From Nitrospira sp. SG-bin1 (GTDB lineage: Bacteria > Nitrospirota > Nitrospiria > Nitrospirales > Nitrospiraceae), in NCBI GenBank assembly GCA_002083365.1, contig LVWS01000032.1, positions 62,001 through 126,000 on the forward strand: DNA of 64,000 bases, given 5' to 3'. Positions 26,079-34,407 of the stretch are shown here, in pieces (position 1 is the first letter of the stretch; each line of letters starts with the position of its first letter). A program made the translations under genes and the position numbers. The notes under the pieces were generated by a model. It searched no databases. It was not told where the DNA came from and worked only from the letters and a program-made list of their open reading frames with translations.

Positions 26079-29000
26079 TTAGCAAACCACCGGTGTGGGG
26101 GAGACGACCTTACCCCCCTTCAAACCCGTGTCTTTGGGGCCGAAACGTGCGCCAAGCCTCATTTTCACATGCCCGGCAATTTGCGATCCGAATTCAATGG
26201 GGACGCCGCCGATCTTGATATCGGATACCGAGTAGCCCTTGCCAGCGGGGACCGCAAACTCTGCGCGAACGATCATGTTCTTGGCCTTATCCGTGTTTGT
26301 CTTGCCCTTAAGCACTTTCCAGAATGTTTGTGCATCAGCTTTGTCGGGCGTCGTCCATCCAGCGGTGTCAAGCTCGGTCATATACAGCCCTACGGGATTC
26401 TCGAGGGTCAGGAATCGGTTCTCGCGTGCCAGTTTGTTCACGTTGTCCCCGATTGCCGGGTCGCTTTGTCGATTCGGATCCCCAAAATCATCACAACCAA
26501 TGAGAGTCTTAACGTTGGTGATGAGCATGCCCGAGGCGTCGCTGCGGATGACCGCCGCGCGCGCCGCGATGTCTATCTGGGCACCTAGCGTGTTCGCCGG
26601 GTGTTGCAGATGTACGCAAAAATCGTTGTTCCATTTATTCCCGGGGTCGTACTTTGTGTCTCCCCCGACGGTGATCTCCAGGTCGGCCAGAGTGATTGCC
26701 TTGGTACCGCACCGTTCTTGATACAGCTTAACCAGCAGATCCCGAGCGAATTTCGTCAAAGCCGGTACGCCAGGATTATAGAGGAAGTTGTAATACTCGG
26801 GCGGCTCAGAGGTAAAGACGACGCGCACGATTCTCTTGGCGCTGTTGCGGAACACCTGCCACTCACAGTATTCGTCCTGAGGGCGGAGTGGTCTGATTAA
26901 TCCGAAATCATCTTCCTGTCTCTGGGGCTCATCGACGAACTTCAAGATCGCGGCCGTAGGTGATCCGAACCTGATGGGGAACGCACGCCAGGGGACGTTC
27001 GTTTCGGTGAGCTTAATTGTTGGCGAATGAGATGCAGGGCTGAAGAAGCGCACATGCTTTTCCGCATCCGCGACGGTGATCCCGACCCCGTCCTTGATTA
27101 TGTTAGTAGCCCTTTCGATCTTCTTCTCGAATATGTGTTGAATCATCGTATGCCAGGCTTTGCGGAGCTTAGGACCGAAGTCCGTCTGCGCCCCCGTCGG
27201 GTCGAAAGTGAAGGCCTCAGCGTACTCAGAAGCATACTCAGACTCGGCCTGCGCAGGGCGGCTTCGACTCCGTTGCCCGACTTTAAGCCAGGCGGGCGGC
27301 CTGAACTCTACCGAATCCTCTAACGATTCCGTCTCGATCGAGTTAAGCTTAGTTTCTTCAAAGCGGGTTCGCCGTCGCTGCTTGTCCTGGAGCCAGGAGG
27401 GGGGGCTGAACTCATCCGAAGCATCCGCCGCTTCCGCCCCCTCATAAGGCCGCAGAATTACCGTGTGTGGTGGCACGCGGCCCCGGTTGTCTAATAATCG
27501 GCGCGCAAACGGCTCGCCGCGGCTGTGGGGAAACGCGCCGCCCTCGATGACCAATCCGTAAAATCCGTGCTGCGCACTTTCAGCTTCGATATCTTCGGAA
27601 ATGAGCACGGACTGCGTCAACAGATCGTCGGATGCGAGGACAGAAACATGTCCTACGTCCCCCGTCCCCGGGACAACGCGAAGCATTAAATCGCCGGCCT
27701 GCAGCACATCCTCGGGCCGCTTCGAAGGCAATGCGACCACTTTCAACAGCCCTTTCACTCTTTGCATCAGAGGCCCGTCATTGATGGCCGCCCGGAACAG
27801 ACCGGCCGGTGTCAGGTCTGATGCCAACTTCAGGACGCCAAGTTCTCGCAAGAGTTGCTGGAGAAAAGAAGTTTCCGATGCGCGTCTGTCGCTATGGGAG
27901 GTCTGCAGTGCGAGCTCGGCCTGGTCAAGGAAACTGTCAGGGGTGTTAGAATTCATAAGCGATTCTCCTTCGTCCATGTGCATCCCGATTGGTTGTCTCT
28001 CAGGAGCCATAGGGAAATCGTCGGTAGCGGCATCGAAGATGGAGGGCTCGGATGTCGGGGGAAGCCGCACGATGGCTCGCGCTTCTGGCTCCCTGGAAGA
28101 AGCCATTCTGCTAATCGCTTCGGCGGTGTCGAGCCGACCCCAGCAATCCTCATATTCACTACCCTCTAGGGGTTGGGCGCTACGCTTCAGGCAATCTCGG
28201 ATTTCATCGATCGACACCGGGCGACCTGCAGCTTCAAACATAGCTGCGACGGTACCCGCAACATGCGGAGCCGCCATCGATGTCCCCGATCGAGCGACGA
28301 GCAAGCCCTCTTGCCGAAGCGCACCATGGGGTACGGATCGTGCCGCGATCACTCCTACACCCGGAGCCATCAGCTCCGGCTTGTCGCGGCGTTCGTCGCG
28401 CGTTGGGCCGCGGCTGCTGAATGGCGCGACCGGAGACCCCACAACATTTGCGTCGTAGGCTCCGACCGTAATCACCAGCGGAGAAGTGGCGATGGTTCCA
28501 AGCGTGTAGGACTGCGATGTGATCTTCGCGTCAAATCGGGATTGCGCTCCTGAGCGAGCTAGGTCTCTTTCGATCCAGGCATGAAATCGGCCGCTGATCA
28601 CGTACTCGCCGATGAGCCGCAGGGTCCAGACGCCGGGCGGGGCTCCCGAGTACAGGAACACCTCGGCGTGATTATCCCTGTTGTTGGGATCGTTCCTGCG
28701 GTGGTAGAGCCGGCCGACGACGACACCTTCGTGCACTATGTCGGCAACGTCTCCCAATTTCACTTCCACAAACGTAGTCCCTTGAGGGGGACGGATCGCA
28801 ATTACAAATCGGTCTTTTCCGGAATACCAGGCATCAATTTCGTTGTCGGTCGTATCGGTCGGGTCAACGATCCACTCCAGATCGCGATACTCACCGTCTC
28901 GACACCAACCCTGGACAGCCAGATTCGCGGATCGGTAGTTCCCCGCTGACTGAACAATCACCCTGCCAGGACCCAACCGCATCAATTCATGCATGCCCTG

Positions 29001-29846
29001 CTCGACGAGACTCGTCCCATCGTGACTGCCGGCCGTGCGGCCTACAGAGAGATTCACGACCCATGGACGACCTCTCGCGGTCCTGTCGACATAGTCCAGC
29101 CCTTCGAGCATACGCACGGAATCTCCCAGATCACCGACGATTCCTAGGCGAGGGGTCGAAAGGTGAACAAATATTAAATCAGCTTTGGACCCTTCACCGG
29201 CCTTGCCCACACGGCCGTTGCCAGCGGCAATGTCCAGTGTGTGTGTGCCGTGGCTCCCATTGCCTGTGTCGCTGATTGCAGGGTGATAGTTCAGAGCCAG
29301 ATACGGGTCCGAGGTGCGCAGCGCCGCGTCGATCTCTTCACGCGAAAAGATCCGGCCATACCCGTAATGGTTGGGATGCGCAGCATCGTAATTAGCCCCC
29401 TGATGCCAGAATGCGACCAGCCGCGTCGTTCCGTCGGGGTTAAGAAAATTGGGATGGGCGAAGTCCAGCCCGAAGTCCAGCGCCGCTACGATGCAGCCAC
29501 GCCCTCCAAACGGTGAGGTTGAACCATGCGGTATACCAGTCTCTTGAGACGGGACAGGCGAAGCTAAGCCTTCATCATAGTAGAAGACACCTAGAGGACG
29601 TGCAGCCTTGAGACTGATTACATTGGGATGTCGTCGAATCGACACGATATTGTCGGTGCGGAACCGCCCTGTACAGATTCGATTGAAGCGGGAGACGACA
29701 GTAAAGTGTGGGGGAATCTCGTTGGGATCCTCCAGTCGAAGGATTCCCTCGACGATCTCCTCTACTGGTACATTTTGAACCGTCTCCGCGAGCGCGGGAT
29801 CGAGATTGAACTCAGCGAACTGGCTATTGGAGGTAGCGGCATCCAT
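26079..29846 (-). CDS. Large S8-family (subtilisin-like) peptidase with extra domains
   Basis: This 1255-aa serine protease has its catalytic triad at D124 (AALDFGLDFAH), H199 (GSHGTHTLD) and S523 (SGTSMAAPHVAG). The first ~110 residues look like a propeptide, and there is no signal peptide. The 300-residue H-to-S spacing includes an inserted beta domain. Residues ~640-800 contain GDLMLRVVPGTGDVGHVSV, similar to the His-containing part of NlpC/P60-like folds, but the expected Cys is not seen. Two short repeats, FSPPSWLQDKQRRR and FRPPAWLKVGQRSR, follow, then a ~350-aa C-terminal domain of unknown type. Its function is probably processing of a partner from this cluster. Confidence 0.88.
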   Translation of the reverse strand: MDAATSNSQFAEFNLDPALAETVQNVPVEEIVEGILRLEDPNEIPPHFTVVSRFNRICTGRFRTDNIVSIRRHPNVISLKAARPLGVFYYDEGLASPVPSQETGIPHGSTSPFGGRGCIVAALDFGLDFAHPNFLNPDGTTRLVAFWHQGANYDAAHPNHYGYGRIFSREEIDAALRTSDPYLALNYHPAISDTGNGSHGTHTLDIAAGNGRVGKAGEGSKADLIFVHLSTPRLGIVGDLGDSVRMLEGLDYVDRTARGRPWVVNLSVGRTAGSHDGTSLVEQGMHELMRLGPGRVIVQSAGNYRSANLAVQGWCRDGEYRDLEWIVDPTDTTDNEIDAWYSGKDRFVIAIRPPQGTTFVEVKLGDVADIVHEGVVVGRLYHRRNDPNNRDNHAEVFLYSGAPPGVWTLRLIGEYVISGRFHAWIERDLARSGAQSRFDAKITSQSYTLGTIATSPLVITVGAYDANVVGSPVAPFSSRGPTRDERRDKPELMAPGVGVIAARSVPHGALRQEGLLVARSGTSMAAPHVAGTVAAMFEAAGRPVSIDEIRDCLKRSAQPLEGSEYEDCWGRLDTAEAISRMASSREPEARAIVRLPPTSEPSIFDAATDDFPMAPERQPIGMHMDEGESLMNSNTPDSFLDQAELALQTSHSDRRASETSFLQQLLRELGVLKLASDLTPAGLFRAAINDGPLMQRVKGLLKVVALPSKRPEDVLQAGDLMLRVVPGTGDVGHVSVLASDDLLTQSVLISEDIEAESAQHGFYGLVIEGGAFPHSRGEPFARRLLDNRGRVPPHTVILRPYEGAEAADASDEFSPPSWLQDKQRRRTRFEETKLNSIETESLEDSVEFRPPAWLKVGQRSRSRPAQAESEYASEYAEAFTFDPTGAQTDFGPKLRKAWHTMIQHIFEKKIERATNIIKDGVGITVADAEKHVRFFSPASHSPTIKLTETNVPWRAFPIRFGSPTAAILKFVDEPQRQEDDFGLIRPLRPQDEYCEWQVFRNSAKRIVRVVFTSEPPEYYNFLYNPGVPALTKFARDLLVKLYQERCGTKAITLADLEITVGGDTKYDPGNKWNNDFCVHLQHPANTLGAQIDIAARAAVIRSDASGMLITNVKTLIGCDDFGDPNRQSDPAIGDNVNKLARENRFLTLENPVGLYMTELDTAGWTTPDKADAQTFWKVLKGKTNTDKAKNMIVRAEFAVPAGKGYSVSDIKIGGVPIEFGSQIAGHVKMRLGARFGPKDTGLKGGKVVSPTPVVC

Positions 29847-30094
29847 GGCATGCTGCCTTGCTTAGCTGCGACCGTGACAATGTTACGCTCCCACCAGACC
29901 CGCGGTTTTGTGGACGGGAATGACACCTAATGAGCACGTCAGCCGCGAGGGGAGCGACAGCTTCCCTCACGGCAATCGTCCTCCCCAATCTCCTTGCTAC
30001 GGTGCGGAGGCTTGCATGAGCCGCCTCACGCTACGCACCCCGCGCTCGATGCGAAGACATAAAACCGACATCCTATTCAGCAGTCACTTTGGAG

Positions 30095-30880
30095 TTAACT
30101 GACTAGCCGAAGCGCGGGTCGGTTGTTCGCGCCTATCTCCAGTTGAAACACTTGACTGTTATCCTCGGTTAGGTACAAGGTTCCCCTCGGATCGTTTGCC
30201 ATAGCAGCAACCGCCGCCGCTCTATCAACAACGACTTTGTATTCCCTCGGTGTGCTTAGTGACCCGAATGCAAACAAAGCAAGCTGAGCAGCCGAAAAAA
30301 TATCTGCGGTAATGCCGATACCGCTGCGGTGGTATCTTCCGTTAATCACAAGTTTGGCGCCGGACGTAGCTAACTGAGCGGCGGAGACTACGGCAGCCGT
30401 CCGAGTTGAGGGCTCCGCTGCCAATCTTCCCATTAGGGACCCGCCCTGCTTACCTGCGGCTTGGATTGCGCCAAAGGCTGTCAGGCCACCGCCGATCGTT
30501 AGGGTGACCAACCCGGACACTGAACTCTCGTTCTTCTGCTGCACTCGCAACCTGGCTTCAAGCCTATCCAGGCCTTCCTCAATCCTGCGGCGAGCAAGCT
30601 CTTGCCTCGCGAATCCAACATTGGTCTCTCGGGTGGTGGCCAATGGGGCCGGGAACCGAACTGGAACTTTACCATCCCTGCCGCGTAATACCATTCCCGA
30701 AACTCCACGGCCGGGCAGGTAAGCGGTTCTCCCACGCCTCATTACCCGCCGCCGTGCTCTTTCACCGATGTCTTCTGCACTATCTTCAACTTCGGCGATC
30801 GCTTCGTCGGATTCCCAGTCCTCCGCTTCGTCACTTTCCCAAGGAACGTTCTCGATCGTCTCTATCGTTTCTGTGGCCAT
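30095..30880 (-). CDS. Hypothetical protein with acidic N-terminus and helical hydrophobic core
   Basis: The protein is 261 aa from the ATG at 30880, preceded by AAGGAG; the longer frame to 30991 is unlikely. The N-terminus is acidic with a repeated W-E-S-D-E-A motif (PWESDEAEDWESDE). A basic stretch follows (ERARRRVMRRGR), then a coiled coil (~95-130, RIEEGLDRLEARLRVQQKN) and alternating Gly/Ala-rich hydrophobic helices (~135-215). The end YLTEDNSQVFQLEIG resembles a beta hairpin. No family is recognised. It overlaps the upstream gene by 50 bases and belongs to the subtilase/DyP cluster. Confidence 0.75.
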   Translation of the reverse strand: MATETIETIENVPWESDEAEDWESDEAIAEVEDSAEDIGERARRRVMRRGRTAYLPGRGVSGMVLRGRDGKVPVRFPAPLATTRETNVGFARQELARRRIEEGLDRLEARLRVQQKNESSVSGLVTLTIGGGLTAFGAIQAAGKQGGSLMGRLAAEPSTRTAAVVSAAQLATSGAKLVINGRYHRSGIGITADIFSAAQLALFAFGSLSTPREYKVVVDRAAAVAAMANDPRGTLYLTEDNSQVFQLEIGANNRPALRLVS

Positions 30881-31433
30881 TATTTGCTCCTTTTGTGGTT
30901 GTGGTTGTTTCCCGCCCCTCGCGACCCGTACCTGATACGTTCCGTTCGCTAAAGATAAGCCGCACTCCACGCACAGCCAATGGAGTTCCAATCTGCGATT
31001 CGAGCAGCATATGGTCAGGTGGGTAGTACGCCACTTTGCCTCGCCCCTTGCACTTTAGACATCCAACCATACCCACCAGACATTCAGGGCAGCATCCCAG
31101 AGCAAGAGCGATAGGTCGAATCTTCGAACGCAATAGCTCGAATAAGGCTTGCTGCACTTCCTGTTGCGCTTCCATAGCCGCCACGCGATCTTGTAAGTCT
31201 GTCAACTCGTTTACGCCCGCGTCGGTTGCATTATCGCCCGGTTTGCTTCCAACCGGGGAATTAGCGTCTGTCATAAGTGTCATTAGTTCGACGCCATATT
31301 TCTCAATGAGTCCGCGAAATTGTTCGTCGCCCAGGAGACGCGACAGCAGGGTCAGCTCAGAACGCTCCGCCCACTGTTGCAGGTATGGCAGCAGGACATC
31401 CGGGAGTACTTTGCCCAAAGCCTCTGTTTCCAT
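30831..31433 (-). CDS. Hypothetical protein with DnaJ-like zinc-finger motif
   Basis: The protein is 200 aa from the ATG at 31433 (METEALGKVLPDVL); the extension to 31511 would overlap the upstream gene. Helices lead into a coiled coil (ELTDLQDRVAAMEAQQEV) and then a CCPEC...CLKCKGRGK segment. Its CxxC and CxxCxGxG pattern is that of a DnaJ-type zinc finger. The C-terminal ~50 residues are polar and low-complexity (GRETTTTTKG). It is probably a zinc-binding adaptor. It overlaps the next gene by 50 bases, so the two are co-expressed. Confidence 0.7.
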   Translation of the reverse strand: METEALGKVLPDVLLPYLQQWAERSELTLLSRLLGDEQFRGLIEKYGVELMTLMTDANSPVGSKPGDNATDAGVNELTDLQDRVAAMEAQQEVQQALFELLRSKIRPIALALGCCPECLVGMVGCLKCKGRGKVAYYPPDHMLLESQIGTPLAVRGVRLIFSERNVSGTGREGRETTTTTKGANNGHRNDRDDRERSLGK

Positions 31434-31446
31434 GTGCGGCCCGCTA

Positions 31447-32286
31447 TCAGTAGAACTGCACGGTTTCGGAGGTCTCGTCGAACTCCGGCCAAACTGATCC
31501 CGCCCCGACAAAATCTTCGATAGACCATTCCACCATATCCACGAAGTCGCCAGGATCAGCCTGGGACCTCATGGGACGAATGCGCTGAATATGCGAAAGC
31601 ACGAGGGCCGCTTGTTGCTCTGGCGACGCGGGATCAATCAAATACTCGCCGTCTTTCCCCTGCAGATAGCGTTGGTCCGAGATTGATTCCAATTCCGGCA
31701 GCGCCTCCGAAGCGTTAGCAAGCAATTGTGTTAACAAACTATTAATGGCACCTCGTGGTACGCTCATCCCGGAAGCTGTTGAAGCCTGCTGGGCACCCGC
31801 CGAACCCAAGACCTGACTCAACAACGCCTGCTGGACCGTCGGATTCTGTATGAGACTTAGAAATGTTGCCGCCGCCCCTTTGCCAGTTGGTAGCGCTGGG
31901 GGTGTGAGCGTCGCGGGCGCACCGGTCGCTGGTGGAGGAACACTTCGCGCGACAGCAGGCCCGGGCGAAGGTTGTGTCATACCTCTCCCCCTCAACGCTG
32001 ATGATGCTAGGCCCAGACCCGCACCAATCGCTGCCCCCCATGGACCTCCCGCCATGGCGCCTGTGGCAGCACCCTGTGCAATGCTAGGGGCCGCGCGCTG
32101 TAAGGTGGGACTGACCGCCTTGGCCAACGATTGAAGCCCCCGCAGGAAGTTCTCGGCTGTACTGCTAGGCAAATCTGAAATTGAAGTGTCGATTATTGAT
32201 TCAAGGTCTTCCTCAGACTCATCGGCATACTCAGGTCCAACACACAAACGCAAACCGTCAATGCTTAGCGAAGATAGTTTCCGCAT
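31447..32286 (-). CDS. Hypothetical protein with glycine-zipper helix
   Basis: This 279-aa protein is the first gene of the cluster; its ATG at 32286 follows GGAGAAG. An acidic N-terminus (YADESEEDLESIID) precedes an amphipathic helix and a glycine-zipper segment around residues 75-105 (GAATGAMAGGPWGAAIGAGL), of the kind that inserts in membranes or oligomerises. A Pro-rich linker follows, then a helical C-terminal half with EWSIEDFVGAGSVWPEF at the end. No signal peptide and no known family are seen. Like its neighbour it has an acidic head, so the two may interact. Confidence 0.72.
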   Translation of the reverse strand: MRKLSSLSIDGLRLCVGPEYADESEEDLESIIDTSISDLPSSTAENFLRGLQSLAKAVSPTLQRAAPSIAQGAATGAMAGGPWGAAIGAGLGLASSALRGRGMTQPSPGPAVARSVPPPATGAPATLTPPALPTGKGAAATFLSLIQNPTVQQALLSQVLGSAGAQQASTASGMSVPRGAINSLLTQLLANASEALPELESISDQRYLQGKDGEYLIDPASPEQQAALVLSHIQRIRPMRSQADPGDFVDMVEWSIEDFVGAGSVWPEFDETSETVQFY

Positions 32287-32522
32287 AGCGTCTTCTCCTA
32301 ATTAGTACGCGTTCGACTACTCCCGTAGCTCAATTATGATCTAGCCCCTTCTGAGCCAATCAACCACTCCGCTCTTTGTTATACATTCCTGAGGTCTTGA
32401 TGATCTTAGGAATGGAGAGGCTCGCTAAAATACCCGCGACTTTTTCCTATGTCGCTCGTCTCTCAAATAATCGTTCCAAACTCGATCCTCCGAACTCGAC
32501 TTGTATAGGTCGGGCATGTCTG

Positions 32523-32891
32523 TCATTCTAAGCACGGATGCCTCACCGCCATTCTGATAGTCCCTACAATGTCTCCTTGATCACTGACGGCCACCCGTTG
32601 CCTGTGCGCACATAGTTGCTCAATAAATACCAATGTCATGTCTGATGACACACCCAGAATGGTTAGGTCTGGGTAGACTGCCAGCAACTGACTGCAAAGT
32701 CCCGTCCCTTCACTCCCCTCCTGGAGAAGAACTACGGCATCGGCCTTGGCTCGCCCCACCTCCTGGAGAATCTTCATCGGCCCGCGCACGTCTCCCACCA
32801 GTTCCATATCGTCTTGATCCGTGATCATCCGGCGGAGCGCATATGGAATCATCATGGGATGATTTCCGAGAAGCACGCGGATTCTCTCCAC
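32523..32891 (-). CDS. Stand-alone receiver-like protein without phosphoacceptor
   Basis: The 122-aa protein has the length and alternation of a CheY/NarL receiver: RIRVLLGNHPMMIPYALRRM (beta1-alpha1), ADAVVLLQEG (beta3), LTILGVSS (beta4). The Asp expected at the end of beta3 is Gln, and the acidic pair after beta1 is missing (GNH). It cannot be phosphorylated in the normal way, and it has no output domain. It lies between the subtilase cluster and another pseudo-receiver regulator. Confidence 0.7.
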   Translation of the reverse strand: MERIRVLLGNHPMMIPYALRRMITDQDDMELVGDVRGPMKILQEVGRAKADAVVLLQEGSEGTGLCSQLLAVYPDLTILGVSSDMTLVFIEQLCAHRQRVAVSDQGDIVGTIRMAVRHPCLE

Positions 32892-33117
32892 AAGAGGCCC
32901 CTCACACGGCTCTTACATAGCGCACACAATAAAGAAAAGGTTGCGTAGGGCCAATAGATCGCTGGATCTACTTAGATCTAAAAACGGCTAGAAAATCGAT
33001 CTATGCGAATCTAGATCTTCCACTGCGCCAAGAGGCTACGAAATCGACCGTAGCAAACTATTGTGTGCAGCCTACGTATTAAATCTCCGATGACGTGCGG
33101 TGAGAAGAGAAGGAGAG

Positions 33118-33801
33118 TTAGAATCGAGATGTAGTGGTGCTTTGCTTTTTGATGTAATTCACTGCGGAATGTCGATCGTGCAATTGGAGCTTATCGAGTA
33201 TATTATGAACGTGATTTTTGACAGTCGAGACTTGGATCTGGAGCCGAACAGCAATCTCCTTATTGCTTAAACCATCTTCTATCAGTCGTACAATCTCCGC
33301 TTCCCGCCGCGTCAAGTTCATAGTATTCTCATTCATAACCCATTCCCTCTGGCGAGTGAGCTGAGAAATTCGGTCAAAGGTAAGACTTGCAATTCTCGGA
33401 GAGCACAGAGTTTCTCCTTGGATGATCGCATTGATGTTGTTCACGAGATCGACGACAGATGCATTGTGTATCAAATAGCCTGACGCCCCTCCGGTTTCAA
33501 TGCAATACAGGATATCCTGTTCGCGGTCAGGCACATCGACAACCAAGATTTTAACTTCTGATGAGAGGCCGAAAACTCTCGTAACGTTCGTTTCCCCATT
33601 CTGACACAAGATTTCATACTCCAGCATAAGTACGTCCACTTTGCCTGAACGCAGTACGTCTTCAATCCCCTCCAAACTGGACGCAGCCTGTTCTACTGAG
33701 AACGTCTCTACTCGATCCAAGCAGCAACTCAGACTTTCTCGGAACAGCCGATTGCTGTGGAGGATCGCAATACTGACGTTTTGGGAGCCCATCGCAGTCA
33801 T
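33118..33801 (-). CDS. LuxR/NarL-family regulator with degenerate receiver
   Basis: The 227-aa protein has a receiver-like domain in residues ~8-125 with HSNRLFRESL after beta1 and VDVLMLEYEIL at beta3, so the phosphoacceptor Asp is replaced by Glu, a possible built-in activated mimic. Residues ~155-220 are a LuxR-type helix-turn-helix, LTRREAEIVRLIEDGLSNKE and STVKNHVHNILDKLQL. No sensor kinase is nearby, so it is an orphan that may be constitutive or ligand-controlled. The start codon lies in a 13-bp tandem duplication; an in-frame ATG at 33792 is an alternative. Confidence 0.88.
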   Translation of the reverse strand: MTAMGSQNVSIAILHSNRLFRESLSCCLDRVETFSVEQAASSLEGIEDVLRSGKVDVLMLEYEILCQNGETNVTRVFGLSSEVKILVVDVPDREQDILYCIETGGASGYLIHNASVVDLVNNINAIIQGETLCSPRIASLTFDRISQLTRQREWVMNENTMNLTRREAEIVRLIEDGLSNKEIAVRLQIQVSTVKNHVHNILDKLQLHDRHSAVNYIKKQSTTTSRF

Positions 33802-33816
33802 GGATCGCAGTCATGG
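33791..33816. repeat. 13-bp perfect tandem duplication over a start codon
   Basis: ATCGCAGTCATGG occurs twice in a row (33791-33803, 33804-33816). On the minus strand each copy contains an ATG. The upstream ATG (33814) is 13 nt from the annotated start and therefore out of frame. Confidence 0.95.
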
Positions 33817-34379
33817 TTAGACTGAGAGTATTCTCTCATTGCTAGGGGGCTCTAACTTACGCTTAGACACCACCCTGGTCAATTCCTCATCGAGCAGGTG
33901 TCGATAAAATTTCAACTGGAGAATTAAGCAAAAATTATTCCCGTTAAGTACAATGCGAGCCTCTCCGATCCAGTGGATTCGCTACTGAGCAGACAGTTTC
34001 AAAAAATGTAAGAAATATATTACTTGCTTGATATTGATTTCGTCGCTCAAATGCGGGAAGTTCGTGCTGCTGATCGCACTGTATGAAAGTGATACGTCTG
34101 CAAGGAGTAAAGCGAATATGAATCCAAAACGATTCTCCACGGAAATTTTGAGATACAGTTGAGCTCTGGTTTTAGCTTCAGCCATAGATAACGGCACAAT
34201 CTTCATTCATGCTGCATTGGCCAAAGTGAGGCACAGTAAGGCTCAGAAGGCGCAATTATAATTACGTAAGTATCTCGTTCCGCGAGGATTGCACCATGTC
34301 ATGAGTGAAAAATGTGTACCTGAAAGAATATACTGCTTGGAATGTAAAGCTCGAGAGGGTTCTCGCGAAATCTTAGAGG
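33802..34379. other. AT-rich gene-poor stretch
   Basis: A minus-strand frame of 74 codons (33982-34206, MKIVPLSMAEAKTRAQ...) is the only candidate, but it has no ribosome site and no recognisable features. The stretch otherwise appears non-coding and probably contains the promoter of the LuxR-type regulator. Confidence 0.4.
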
Positions 34380-34407
34380 CTAGAAGAACGCCAGGCTGGC
34401 GTAGGTG
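34378..34407. repeat. 30-bp exact repeat, copy at the end of the MEMO-family gene
   Basis: This copy contains the codons for TYASLAFF and the stop of the MEMO-family protein and is presumably the original. The second copy lies 10.2 kb away at 24139-24168 in the same orientation. Confidence 0.9.

Noticed and set aside
33982..34206. 74-codon minus-strand frame in an AT-rich stretch
   Set aside because: No ribosome site or motif; hydrophobic content can come from the AT-rich composition. Kept only as a note in the stretch entry.
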